DNA of 64,000 nucleotides, taken from NCBI GenBank assembly GCA_035772735.1, contig JASDFA010000001.1:135823001-135887000 (forward strand). The letters are read 5' to 3'. The notes below the pieces were generated by a model that saw only the letters and a program-made list of their open reading frames with translations, ran no database searches and was not told the origin of the DNA. Below are positions 11,050 through 21,979 of this stretch, one piece after another; positions within the stretch are counted from its first letter, which is position 1; every line of letters begins with the position of its first letter. Made by a program: the position numbers and the translations under genes. Origin of the DNA: Datura wrightii (taxonomy: Eukaryota > Streptophyta > Magnoliopsida > Solanales > Solanaceae).

Positions 11050-12010
11050 AAAGGGGGAGATGGTGTGCTTCAATTCCAAGATTGCTTGTTTGTCTAGGAC
11101 GTTGATGATTTGAGAAATCGGATGTTGCATGAGGCTTACGGTTCCAGATATTCGATACATCCAGGTGACACCAAGATGTACCGTGACCTACAAAAAGTCT
11201 ATTGGTGGAATGGCATGAAGAAGGACATTGCAGAATTTGTAGCTAAGTGTCCAAACTCTAACCAAGTGAAGGTTGAGCACCAGAGACCGGGAGGTGTGCT
11301 TCAGGATATCAGTATCCCTACTTGGAATTGGGAGGAAATTAATACGAACTTCATAACAGGGTTGACTCTCATTCGTTGATAGTATGACTCCATTTGGGTG
11401 GTCGTGGATAGGTTGACCAAAGTTGCTCATTTACTCCCGGTCAAAACCACTGATTTTGCGGAGGATTATGCCAAACTATGCATCTAAGAGCTAGTTTGAT
11501 TGCATGGAGTGCTCTTGTCCATCATATCAGACAAAGGTGCTCAATTAACGTCTTAGTTCTGGAGATCATTTCAAAAAAGACTTGGTACTCAGGTCAAGCT
11601 CATTACAGCATTTCACCCGCAAACAGATGGTCAAGCAGAGGTGACGATTTAGACTCTTGAGGAAACGTGTGATTGACTTCAAGGGTAGTTGTGATGACCA
11701 TTTGCCTCTTATTGAGTTCGCGTACATTCAAAACTACCATTCCAGCATTCAAATGGATCTGTTTGAGACTCTCTGTGGGCGGAGATATAGATTAGTCCAT
11801 GAGGCCACAAAGAAAGTTCAGCTCATACGGGACATGTTTAAAACAACTCAAAGTCACCAAAAATCTAGTGTTGATGTAAGAAGGAGGGAACTTGAGTTCG
11901 GAGTTGATAATTGGGTGTTTCTAATGGTGTCTCTCTTGAAGGGAGTGATGAGGTTCAAAGAGAATGGAAAACTCAGTCCCCCTATATTAGCCCATACTGG
12001 ATTGTGAAGA
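11050..12010 (+). pseudogene. INT: integrase pseudogene, internal A
   Basis: The zinc-binding HHCC region is visible (HEAYG, SIHPG, CPNS where the last cysteine is lost), followed by GGVLQDISIPTW and WEEINTNFITGLT, where the first catalytic D has become N. The middle is broken by frameshifts, and the TDGQAE area is only recognisable out of frame. Compared with chromovirus I (44130-44230), a 17-residue in-frame segment after the CGRR position is missing, and internal B lacks the same segment. A TAG in FV-stop-DVDDLR is also shared with B. Confidence 0.82.
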
Positions 12011-12338
12011 GGGTTGGCAAGGTGACATATGAATTGGAGATTCCCTCAGAATTAGCTTCCGTTCGTCCTGTTTTTCATGTATCTCTCTTAAAGAAGTGTT
12101 TGGGGCATCCAACTCTAGTTGTTCTGGTGAGAGTGCAAGTGTTAAAGACAGCCTTAATTATAAGGAGGTTCAGGTGGAAATACTGGATCGTTAGGTTCGA
12201 AGGTGAAGAAATAAGGAAGTAGCTTAAATTAAAGTTTTATGGAGGAATAAGCATGTTGAGGGAACTACGTGGGAAGCTGAAGCAGATATGATGGCTAGAT
12301 GCACACATTTATTCCCTACCGGCTTAGTTCCAGCTTGA
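12011..12338 (+). pseudogene. CHD: integrase C-terminus with chromodomain, internal A
   Basis: The GPY/F-like tail (KRVGKVTYELEIPSELASV, HVSLLKKCLG) leads into a chromodomain: after a frameshift the sequence gives VLWRNKHVEGTTWEAEADMM and ends at a stop shortly after HLFPTGLVPA. Chromodomains direct chromovirus integration to heterochromatin, which fits the surroundings. No function is likely here. Confidence 0.8.
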
Positions 12339-12583
12339 GGTATCAGTTTTGGCCCTAAAATTCTTTTTTCAGTTTCATGTTTAGTTCATGTGCCCCAGTT
12401 TCTTTCATGAATATAGATGTACGTATGATTCACAAATTCAGTTCAGTATGTAGTTTTAATCGGAGTTAGTCATTCCGTTAGTTTTTAGCATATATGATAG
12501 TATTTGAGTATGATGGTTTCGTTTCTTTACTTTTCTATATGACTTTAAACATTTAAGGACGAACTTTCCTAAGGGGGAGATAT
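12339..12583 (+). promoter_or_regulatory. 3' untranslated end and polypurine tract, internal A
   Basis: Non-coding sequence from the pol stop to LTR2. The polypurine tract aagggggaga lies at 12571-12580, just before the TG of LTR2. It is the expected plus-strand primer for reverse transcription. Confidence 0.8.
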
Positions 12584-14765
12584 TGTTCTACCTCAAAAGT
12601 CCAAAGATCAGACCTGAGAGTTGAAATGGGACAAGCAGGATTTTCTGCACCAGGTCACAGAACGAGTCATCCTGTTACCCGTCAAGTTGACCATGAGTCG
12701 TTAAGTGATTTGTGGTGAGGAGTTTGACTTGAGTTGGAACTTTTTGGTTTTGAGTCCCCACAAACATGACCATGAGTCATGGTTAGTCCCCATGACTCGT
12801 GGAGTTAGTCGTGGCCCGGGAGGGGATTCAGGAAGGAGGACTTGGGTAGTGCAGTCAGCACGACTCATTGGGTATACCAAGAGTCGTGGTCTGCCTCCTG
12901 ATGAGTCCAGGTAGGTTTTTGGCAGTGAAGTCCACAAGTGGTGACTATGAGTCCTGGTCACCAGTAATAACTCATAGGGTCCCCCAAGGCGAGCCCCAGA
13001 TGAATTTTGGACAGTACAACCGATGACTGAGACCACGAGTCGTGGTCCTTGGTAATGACTCATCCAGTACCTCGTGGAGATTGGTAGTCAATTATTATCT
13101 GCGAATTTAGTAAGGGCTCATCCGTAATTCCTATGATCCTAACGCCTAAACTACGTTGTTTTATGGTATGAATAATGAGTTTTAAGAAGTATAAGTTCAT
13201 TCTAGGATATTCCTATTTATGCATGCAAACTTAGAGGGCTATAGAGGTGATCAAGTTCAATTCCTTCAAGTTTTTCTTCAATTCATCATTGGGCAACTAA
13301 GGGAGTTGTAGAATCTGATTCTCTCAGGTATATAGTGTTATGAATGGCGAATTTGTTCACACCCAAGCCCAATCCCTCTCTATTTCATGAAATTATATTG
13401 ATAATTCTATGGGGTTTTAACCCAATTCTTGTGAAATCCGTATGATCTATTTATGGTTTAATTCCTCTCATGTATAAATTCATATTTTAAGAATCATGGG
13501 CAGATTTTATAACTACTTAGATTTAAATTTTCTACCAAACTATGCCCAAGCATGTATGTTTGAAGATAAATCAAGTTATGATTCTACTTTGATTTTAATG
13601 TTCGTTAACCCATTATGATTTATGACTTATGATATGATTTCTCTTAAATGCTCATCATGAATTTATGAATATCAAGTATATACATGTTTTGCAAGTATGC
13701 ATGGACCTCATGATTTATGATTTATGATTATGGCCGACTCACGGACCTTACATTCATGGCTAGTTCACATATTTCAAGCATGCTTATGATTATCATGATT
13801 TTAACTAGCCTGTGAATTCTCACGTATATTATCCTATGAGCACTATATATGTTTTGGGAGTAGTATTTAACACCGAGTAGCCCGGGGTCCAAGCATACCC
13901 CGAGTCTGAGCACTACGCGCCAACGTAGCCATGATGGGACCACCTTTGTGACTGTCCCTTTTGCCCAAACGGGACTTTCATGAGTGATTTCAAACCCCTT
14001 TCATGATTCTGCCCTTGGAAAAGTACGAACACCCTCCCGACTAGGGTTTTATAGGTTGGGCTCCATGTGTGCTCATATGGGGTATGTCGGTTATAAGAAT
14101 CTCCCACTGTTTCTCATGATTTAGGTATGGTTATGATTATATATTTTGTCTCAAGTCATGGTTAATAACGTTTTTCTGTTATGTTTATGATATGAATGAT
14201 TATGAATGTTTTGAAAACCTTGAGCCTTACATTAGCCTTGTGATATTCATGTTATTATCATATTGTCCCACTCTTTGAATTTTTATATAGTTAAATGTCT
14301 GATTTACTTACCTTGCATACTCAGTACATTCCAAGTACTGGTCGCATACTCGATGCTGTATCATTTCATGATATAGGCTCCGATCTTCAAACTCAGCTCC
14401 GTTACTAGCCAACTTCCAAAACTAGCATCCAGTCCCTATTGTTGAGTCCTCATCTGTTGAGGGCCCCTTTTCTATTCAGTTATGTTTACTCATCTGTATT
14501 TTCATACTTAGAGAGTTAATTGGGATCTTATCCCATCATGTCATCAGAATTAGAGGTTTTTCAGACAATGGATTGTATTCAGCTTCAGACTTGTGCTGTA
14601 TATTCAGTTTTCTATGTTAAGTGCAGAGTTCTATTATGTTTATTATGTTAAGTATTCTTATATATTTGATTGGGTTAGATATATGTTCATGCCATGGGTC
14701 GACTAGGAGTCTTTCGGGGATCTTCATCCCGTGTCTAGATCCGGGCCTATGATTGGGTCGTGACA
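12584..14765 (+). mobile_element. LTR2, shared by internals A and B
   Basis: It runs TGTTCTACC...gtgaca, 2182 bp. It serves as 3' LTR of A and 5' LTR of B. It holds a cluster of inverted 'cgactcgtgg' words at 12650-13080 including the perfect 17-bp palindrome at 13031-13047, a donor-like cag/gtatat at 13325-13331, and the conserved double hairpin at 14323-14376 whose 3' arm ends in an acceptor-like atatag. Polypurine tract on its left and primer site on its right are in place. Confidence 0.9.
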
Positions 14766-14768
14766 AAC

Positions 14769-14781
14769 TTGGTATTAGAGA
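14769..14781 (+). promoter_or_regulatory. primer binding site, internal B (tRNA-iMet)
   Basis: ttggtattagaga starts three bases after the LTR end and matches the plant initiator tRNA-Met primer site ttggtatcagagc with two changes near its 3' end. Confidence 0.85.
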
Positions 14782-14974
14782 CATAGGTTTTGAAGTTTCC
14801 TAGGGTGTCTGAAAGCCACATTAAGTAGAGTCTTTTTCATAGGTTTAAAGCACGTCACACTTATGACGAAGAGGCTACGAGATGTTTAGGAAATATTCCC
14901 TTCTTTCATGAACTATGTCATGCGGTGAAATGTCACTTTATCCTTCAACTCATGCTATTCGGGATTGTAAAATT
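14782..14974 (+). promoter_or_regulatory. untranslated leader of internal B
   Basis: It is about 190 bp between primer site and gag ATG and is clearly alignable with the leaders at 39914-40107 and 34070-34271. Shared phrases include 'cctagggtgtct', 'agtagagtctttttcat', 'cacttatgacgaagagg' and 'tcatgcgatgaa'. The LTRs of those families align far less well, so the leader seems under its own constraint. Confidence 0.65.
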
Positions 14975-16201
14975 ATGCCTCCCCGCAGAGTTAACAGTAG
15001 AAGGAATGGAAATGGAAATGGCCACGAGGATGGCAATGGAGACGGGCACCAACAAGCACCACTAGCCCATGAGCACCATGTACCTGAGCTGGTCGCCCAC
15101 AAAGAATTAAGGGCAGCCATTCAGATGCTAGCAGAGGCTTTGACCGCCCAAGTAAACCAGCAGGCAGTGGCGAATGTACCATAAAACGAGAATGCTGTGA
15201 CAACAAGGGTTAGAGACTTTTTGAGGATGAAACCTCCCAAGTTCCTTGGATCAAAGTTGGATGAGGTTCCACACAAGTTCACAGAGCAGATTTTGAAGAT
15301 CACCCAGATTATTGGAGTGGCTAGAGAGGAGTGTGCCGATTTGGCCTCATATCAGTTAAAGGGGGTCGCACATATTTGGTTCAAACAGTGGAAGGATAGT
15401 AGAGCGGTTGGAGCAGGCCTTGTCAGTTGGGATGAGTTTTATATCTCCTTTCTTGACAGGTTCTTCCCTCGGGAGATGAGGGAGATGAAAGCGACAGAGT
15501 TTGTGAATCTTAAGCAGGGATAGATGATGGTTCAGGAGTTTTCCTTGGAGTTCACACATCTGTCCAGCAATGTACCCGAGTGGATGGAGGATGAGAGAGC
15601 CCGTGTGAGCAGGTTTTTGCATGGGATAGTAGACTCCTTGGTCAGGGATTTCCGAACCATGATGCTTCTCTAGGGTATTGACTTTGACTGGATTGTCCTG
15701 TACGCCCAGCTGATGGAGGCGATACAAATGAGTGAGCGGGAGAGGGAGGTCAAGAGGGCGAGGACTGATAGCTTCGGATTCTCCAAGCCGAGGACTAGTT
15801 GGAACCATCAGCAGTCCTATCAGAGATCTTTAGCCCTAGTACCATCATCAGCTAGTGTCATGCTCCGACCTAGGCATGATCAGAGAGGTAGCGCGTCATG
15901 CTCGTTGGGCCATGGGTGCATTTTAGGAGATTGCACTTTTCTATCCTATGCAAAGTGCGGCAAAAACCATCTAGGGAGGTATCTAGTTGGTTCAAACTCT
16001 TGTTTCGGGTGTGGTAAATCCGACACAGGATAGGAGATTGCCCTTCGGCCAGATCAGGCGACGATGGAGCCCGTCCTCCAGCTTATAGTTCAGCAGCTCC
16101 ACCAGCACGCCCCACTCAGCAGGGGGCTTCTACTTGCACTGGTGGCGGACGACGCCAAAGCAAATTTTATGTCCTATCATCCCTCCAGGAGTAGGAGGTC
16201 T
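14975..16201 (+). pseudogene. gag: gag pseudogene, internal B, interrupted by E1
   Basis: It starts MPPRRVNSRRNGNG, the usual chromovirus Gag N-terminus, and goes through ELRAAIQMLAEALTAQV, FLRMKPPKFLGSKLDE, ILKITQIIGV, GVAHIWFKQW, DEFYISFLDRFFPREMR and a CCHC remnant (CGKNHLGRYLVGSNSCFGCGKS). Stops follow VANVP and LKQG, as in internal A, plus others. The E1 element is inserted in the gag-protease linker; the reading resumes at 21350. The ATG was chosen because it matches the start in elements H (34272) and I (40108). Confidence 0.88.
16197..16201. repeat. target-site duplication GGTCT, left copy of E1
   Basis: GGTCT precedes the TGATCGCGG terminus and recurs exactly at 21350-21354. Removing 16202-21354 restores the gag linker phrase aggaggtctcccc seen in the other copies. 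Confidence 0.9.
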
Positions 16202-17748
16202 TGATCGCGGTTCCCGCAAGTGTATGGGTCATGCAAGTAATATAGTGGCTCTTTTTAAGAACCGGAATGTCGAACCCACAGGGACTAGACTAATTCAGCT
16301 AATTATCACGTTCATGTGTGATATTAATTTTTGCAAGTGTTGATTATAGAAGTTTTCGAGAAGGTTTAATTAAGTCTAATTTTTGTCAATGAAATATTCT
16401 TAATTCACTCTAGGAGCAACATAGAGTTAAAACCAGATAATCATGCACTGTTACGATTTGCAATGGTTTAAGTATGAAACTATTAATTGTCGTCTCACAT
16501 AATTAGAATTGCATGTTCATGGCCTTTCGAGCCTCTAAACAAGAAAAACTAGCCTCAATGCGAGATTGTGAGTGAGGATGCTAATTCTAGTTCATGGGCA
16601 ATTAATTACGTGGATGTGGTTTACGTGGAAATGATTAGGGACTCTCGTACACCTAATAATTCGACTCAACTTAGTTTCACAACTACTTCTTCGAGTGGTG
16701 ATGTGATAATTCTAAGTTGGTGCCTAGATCATCCCGTTTTATCAACCAAGCAAGGTGTTAGGTATATTTCTATCCTAACACAAATTATATCGTGAGATAC
16801 AATCATGCTCCTTACATTCTCATGTTCTGACCTAGGTAAATGCTTTCTCAAGAAAATTCCTATGTTAATGTGTAGGTTTTCATGGTGATCAATCATAAAA
16901 ACAACCAATAATTCAGAATGCGAGACAAAACAACAATCAATAACTTAATTCCAACACAAATTCGTAAAAACACAATCATAACTCATGGATTCAACCCTAG
17001 AGGAAGGGTTCTAGCCATTCATATTCGTAATATTAAAAGAAAACATTAATAAACTAACATAATTACAAGAATTGGTAGAAGAGAAGGCAATTTGACAAAC
17101 CCTAGATGAGTTCTCCCACTTCTCCCTTCACTCCTAGGTGGTTTTCCCGAATAAAATCGTGACCCAATGATTTTAGGAGCAAAGGGTCCTATTTAGAGTA
17201 AATGAGAATTTTGCAAAATTAAGCCTATCATGGAATGGCTCCGTGTCACAGAGTGTATCGCGGAGCAGTGCCTCCGTGACATAGAGGTAACGCGGAAGCA
17301 CAATGGAAATAGCCTCAGGATGCCAATCTGCCAAGGGTCGCCGCGCTGGCCGGCGTGACACACTGCTCATGCAGCGCGATGGCATGCCGCTGGCGCGCAG
17401 CTCGCCTGCCTGCATGCTGCCTTCTCTCGTGCGCCCTGCATGGGCATGGCATGGCGCTGGGTGCGGCACACGCACAGCATGGCACGCTGCCTGGTGCGGC
17501 CAGCCTTGCCAAGGCATGCTTCTTGCCGACTTTCGCAAATTGCTCCCGACTCCATTCCTCTAGTTCACCAACTTATAAAATAGTTCCTCAAATTCATGTA
17601 CATTTACAAAACAAGAACTAATCGTGTTGGTTAGTACATATATTCACCTTTGTATGAAATCACATGAAAATGTATATAATTAATTAGCTAAACAAGACTA
17701 AATTAAGTTATAAAGCATCACTCGGGCATGCTATTTTGCCCGAGATCA
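16202..17748 (-). mobile_element. 3' LTR of E1
   Basis: It is 1547 bp and ends on the plus strand with gagatca, repeated at 21343-21349. The phrase 'gcaagtgtatgggtc...gcaagtaatatagtgg...cgaacccacagggac' near its start is the common 3' end of Athila-type LTRs. A GC-rich block (17230-17530) includes the words tccgtgtcac and cctccgtgac, and a weak TATA-like tactctaaat (minus strand) follows at 17191-17200. Confidence 0.85.
17230..17530 (-). promoter_or_regulatory. GC-rich promoter-proximal block in the E1 LTR
   Basis: This block of about 300 bp is strikingly GC-rich in an AT-rich window. It is made of repeated short words (gcatgc, ggcatggc, tgcgg, cgtgacac). Overlapping open frames on both strands here arise from composition, not from a gene. 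It lies upstream of the TATA-like site in the minus orientation. Confidence 0.6.
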
Positions 17749-19528
17749 CAACCCTAAACTTAAAGTCTTGTTCGTCCTCGAACAAACCTTTTACATTTCA
17801 TGCACATGAAGACTCACACATAACTAATTTAGCAAGAGAATTCAAGCTACGACTATAATGATTATTTAACATAACAAGCTAAAAATAGAGAATGCACGAT
17901 TTGATCATTGAAATGAAATACAACCCGGCCAAGACTTCTTAACCTCAAGAATCGACTTTCAATCTTGGCAAACTCATGCGAATAAACTGATCAAGAAATC
18001 CAACATGAATTATATCTTTCATTCAACATGTGCTCTCACAGCAAAAGAGTTACCCATTTTCACACGCAAAAATTTTGTAAATCACAACATGTGTGGGTAC
18101 ATGAATAGAACTACGCTCACTCTCACAAAGAATTCACATGCATTAAGCAGTGACCCATAAGCTTGCCCTTAGTGTTTTACTCCACTAATTTAAGGATGTA
18201 TGAATGTAAGATCAAGTAGGACTTTTTAGGTTGTAATGTAGCTAAGGGACGGGTAGGTACTATTATGGCCAGTAATAGTGACTAACTTCCCTAAGCGCTT
18301 TTAATACATCACGCCTTCAGTACAAACTTCCCTTCTCTTACTTCCCCTTTATTTCTTTTCAACTTTCTTTTTTCTCTTTTGTTTCCCCATTTCATTAGGA
18401 ACTCTCAACTTATTAGTAAGGAGTTCTATAAGTAACTTTTTAATTAATTTGTTCTCTTACTCCCTACCACTATTCCATACTTTTTAACAAGTGCACCCTT
18501 GAGCTTTCTCAACTTTTATAGCTGCCACTTTTTCTTCTTTTTCATTCTTCTCACTCCTTTACTCTTTCGGATTTTTCCTTTAAGCGCTTAGGAGTTTTGG
18601 GTCAAATTCAAGGCTAATGAAAGAAAAAGGATTAAGCTTATGTTGTAGCTATCAAAGAACAAGCTCAAGGCTCAATGGGGCTAACTAGGATTAAATATTC
18701 AAGGTAGGTAAAACGAGGGATAACATTTAGGTTCCATCAAAGAAATGTCTAAATCCTCTCCTACAATTCACATCCTTCATTTAGTTTTATATACACACCA
18801 GGAAAGTTCTAGACACTCCACAATAACATAGAATACTCAAAACCTTACACTCATGGCACATGCTCAAATCAAGACACATTCAGCAGACTCTTACTCAGCT
18901 AATCACAAGAATTCAGAATTAAGCTTCAATCATATTGAGTCAAATTCAAGAACCGAAGTTCTCAAACAAAGTTATACCTTTCTTACATGCTTCAAAACAA
19001 ACTACACTTGCATCTTACAATCATGTATAGCACATAACAAGAACATCAAGCATCGATTAGCTATGGGTTCAAAAACCAAAACTTATTGACTAATTTTTCT
19101 CAAGACGGTCGTCATCCATCCATCGTTGGAAACAGTCCCTAACAATGACTAAAAACATTATATACAGACAAACAAAAATTTTTATTCTTCGGTTCAAAGA
19201 CCCCCCGTCGGAAAAGAACCAAAAAGAAAAACCAATGGGTGATGAAGTCATGCTTGACTCACAAAAATCACAAAAAGTTTTCAATTATTTCGCACAAGGA
19301 TTGCATTCACCCAAAATCGTTAAGCACAAAATTTTTGAAATTTTCCTCACCCCACACTTAAATCCTGCTATGTCCTAATATCATCAAATTTAAATTAAAA
19401 TGATGAGAAATACTCCCTGAGCTTCTATGCCATGCTAACAGCATGCTTTTCTTCAAATTTTCATAGGTGGTTGTTTGACCCCACACTTCTTCTATTCCAT
19501 GCTTTTTAACTTCCTCCTCAACGGGTAC
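17749..19528 (-). promoter_or_regulatory. long non-coding 3' region of E1
   Basis: No coding frame is seen. The order of phrases matches the 3' region of element D at 46088-47573: 'cttgttcgtcctcgaac', 'ttggcaaactcatgc', 'cccttagtgttttactccac', 'ggctaatgaaa...ggattaagct' and 'agacggtcgtcat'. Two accccacactt boxes, the reverse of the purine tract aagtgtggggt, lie at 19349-19359 and 19478-19488; a decayed form abuts the LTR at about 17750. Confidence 0.65.
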
Positions 19529-21066
19529 TCAGACTTCCCTCCATCTGTTCTTAACTTTCCACCAAAGACACAAACATAATGAAAACAAAAAAACCAACAC
19601 AAAATCATAAATTGTACCTGTGGTACCCTTGGGTTGCCTCCCATTCAGCGCCTTATTTTCCGTCGCGGCACGACGTGGACTGTCCTTTTCAGGACATCCA
19701 CATACTGGGTTCCCGTTCGAGAACCATCTCCTTCTTTTTTGATTTTTAGAGGAAACAACCTCCACTCTGTTCCTCTCTTCCTCTAACTTCTTCCCAATTT
19801 CAAGCCCTTCATCAGACTCGAGTTGAACACTTGTCATTGCCTTTGGCCATGCACCTGTGGAGTCCTCCACCCCACACTCATCCTCTGACAACACACTAAC
19901 CTGACATAGGTTTCTGTAGTGTATGGATGGGTTTATTTCTTGGTAAACGCAGAAGAGTTCTTCTTCATCATCGGCCCTCATTTTCAGGGTCCCTGCTCTC
20001 AAATCAATCACCGCTCCTCCGGTGGCCAGGAATGTCCGTCCCAAGATTAAGGGTGCCTGGTCATCAACCTGAAAATCTAAGATAATAAAATCAGCAGGTA
20101 TAATAAACTTACCTAATTGGATGAGAAGGTCCTCTATTATTCCATCAGGTGTCACTCGTGACTTATCAGCCAGCTGCAGCATCAACCTCATTGGCCTCGG
20201 TTTTCCCAACCCTAGGGTGTTGAATAAGGATAGGGGCATTAGGTTAACTGCTGCCCCTAGATCACACAAAGCTCGTAGCACCTCAGCTTTACCAATTTGT
20301 ATGGGGAGGGTAAAACTCCCTGGGTCTTTGAGCTTCTTTGGAATCTTGCTCAATACCCTGTGGCTGCACTCCTCAGTCAGTGCTACAGTCTGGACGTCCA
20401 CCAACCTAACTTTGTTCGCCATCATGTCCTTCAAGTATTTAGCATACTTGGGCATTCCCTGCAAAACATCAATAAGACGCAAATTTATGTGAAGTTCTTT
20501 GAAACTCTCAAAGAACTTTTTGAAGCATTCCTCCTCCTTGCTCTTTCTGAATTTCTGAGGGAATGGTGGTGGTGGTCTTTGGGCTGGCTGCAATGAACAT
20601 TGTGCATTTTGTTGCCCAACACTCTGATTATCTCCTGTGTTGCTGGATGGTCCTGGTCTAACCAACTCCGGTTGCACCTCCTTTCTTAGCTCTTTAGGCA
20701 CTACATCACCTAATTGCTTTCCGCTTCTAAGACTGATGGCATTGACCTGCCGGGGGTTAGGATCTGGGTCGCTTGGTAATCCCCCTTGCGATCTCATGTT
20801 TTGGGCAGCTGCTATCTGACCCACTTGTTTTTCAAGATTGCGGGTGGCCATTTGCTGATTCTTTAAGTCTGTTGCCATCCTCGCTTGATTTTACGCTAAC
20901 TGAGTCTGGGTCTCCTTGATTTTCTGCAATGTTTCCTCAATGCTACTGCACACTTGACCATCACTCTGCCTATTCTGTTGATACTGCTGTTGTTGAGGTT
21001 GCTGATAACTCTACTTTTGGTTTCCACCCCATGAAAAATTCGGGTGGCCCTGCCAATTTCTGTTGC
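19529..21066 (-). pseudogene. gag-PR: Gag C-terminus and protease of E1 (Athila type)
   Basis: Reading on the minus strand from 21066: NWQGHPNFSWGGNQ, the Athila Gag signature before a proline/glutamine-rich tail, one stop, then NLEKQVGQIAAAQN, PRQVNAISLRSGKQL, and after about 230 residues a retropepsin (ALCDLGAAVNLMPLSLF, then PLILGRTFLATGGAVIDLRAGTL). The active site reads D-L-G instead of D-T/S-G, so activity is doubtful. From 20878 on, 449 codons are open. The N-terminal half of Gag is missing because the truncated LTR is joined directly to it. The tail RAATENKALNGRQPKGT overlaps the hairpin motif. Confidence 0.85.
19630..19675 (-). promoter_or_regulatory. double-hairpin motif at the end of the E1 coding region
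   Basis: On the minus strand cgtcg-tgccg-cgacg (19675-19661) is followed by ggcgctgaat and then tggg-aggcaa-ccca (19643-19630). The same arrangement occurs at 53320-53365, 57159-57204, 63554-63603 and 63640-63686, with wobble changes in the arms. Confidence 0.6.
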
Positions 21067-21068
21067 AG

Positions 21069-21349
21069 GCACGCACAGCGTGGCACACTGCCTGGCGCGG
21101 CCAGCCTTGCCAAGGCATGCTTCTTGCCGACTTTCACAAATTTCTACCAACTCCATTCCACTACTTCACCAACTTATAAATTAGTTCCTCAATTTCATGT
21201 AAACCTACAAAACAAGAATTAATCATGTTGGTTACTACATATATTCACCTTTATATAAAATCACATGAAAATGTATATAATTAATTAGCTAAACAAGACT
21301 AAATTAAGTTATAAAGCATCACTCGGACATGCTATTTTGCCCGAGATCA
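21069..21349 (-). mobile_element. truncated 5' LTR of E1
   Basis: The 281 bp align with 17468-17748 at a constant offset of 3601. The rest of this LTR, the primer site and the start of gag are deleted. Confidence 0.85.
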
Positions 21350-21979
21350 GGTCTCCCCAAATATAGTCACTGTTATGTTGCGAGTTTTCCATCTAGATAC
21401 ATATGCTTTGTTAGATCCAGGGGCTACCTTATCTTTTGTTACACCTTATGGGGCTAGTATTTATTGAGTCAATCTTGAAATCTTGTCAAAACCCTTCTCA
21501 GTGTCTATTCCAATGGGCGATTTAGTTGTAGCTAGATGGGTGAACAGAAGTTGCCTGGGCACGGTCCTTCAGAAAGTCAACTCAGAAGATCTAGTAGAGT
21601 TAGACTGACCGATTTTGTTATTATCCTCGGCATGGATTGGCTATTTCCATGTTATGCCTCAGTTAATTATAGGACCGGCCAGTAGAGTTCAAATTTCTAG
21701 GTGAGCTAGTCATAGAATGGAAGGGTAGTTCAGCTGTGCCTGTAGGTCGTTTCATCTCCTATATGAAGGCCAGAAGGATGATCTCCAAGGATTGTATGTA
21801 CCATATAGTTAGGGTTAAGGATACTATGTTTGAAACCCCGACTGTCCAGTCAGTCCCAGTAGTATGTGAGTATCAAGAAGTCTTCTAGATGATCTACCGG
21901 GAATCCTTCTAGAGCATGAGATTGATTTTGGCATTGACCTTCTTTCCGATATAAAACCTATATCTATTCCTCCTTACAT
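21350..21979 (+). pseudogene. PR: protease pseudogene, internal B
   Basis: The sequence resumes the chromovirus frame after E1. MLRVFHLDTYALLDPGATLSF marks the retropepsin core, followed by PMGDLVVARWVNRSCLG and LQKVNSEDLVEL, where a frameshift occurs. The rest (ILGMDWLFPCYAS, then ARRMISKDCMYH) is readable only with frame changes. A stop lies in YGASIY-stop-VNL. Confidence 0.8.

Larger units (their letters stand above)
16202..21349 (-). mobile_element. nested Athila-like element E1, gag-protease only
   Basis: The 5148-bp insertion has TG...CA ends and perfect 5-bp duplications. In the minus direction it holds a truncated 5' LTR (21349-21069), Gag C-terminus and protease (21066-19529), a hairpin motif, a long non-coding 3' region, and a full 3' LTR (17748-16202). 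No reverse transcriptase, RNase H or integrase sequence is present. It resembles non-autonomous gag-only relatives of Athila, though pol may also have been lost by deletion. The two LTR ends differ by eye at about 7-8% of positions. Confidence 0.88.

Noticed and set aside
17173..17621. Several overlapping open frames of 60-120 codons on both strands
   Set aside because: They lie in a GC-rich repeat-word block inside the E1 LTR, where stops are rare by composition. The predicted peptides are alanine/cysteine/histidine-rich with no domain, and the block is promoter-proximal LTR sequence.
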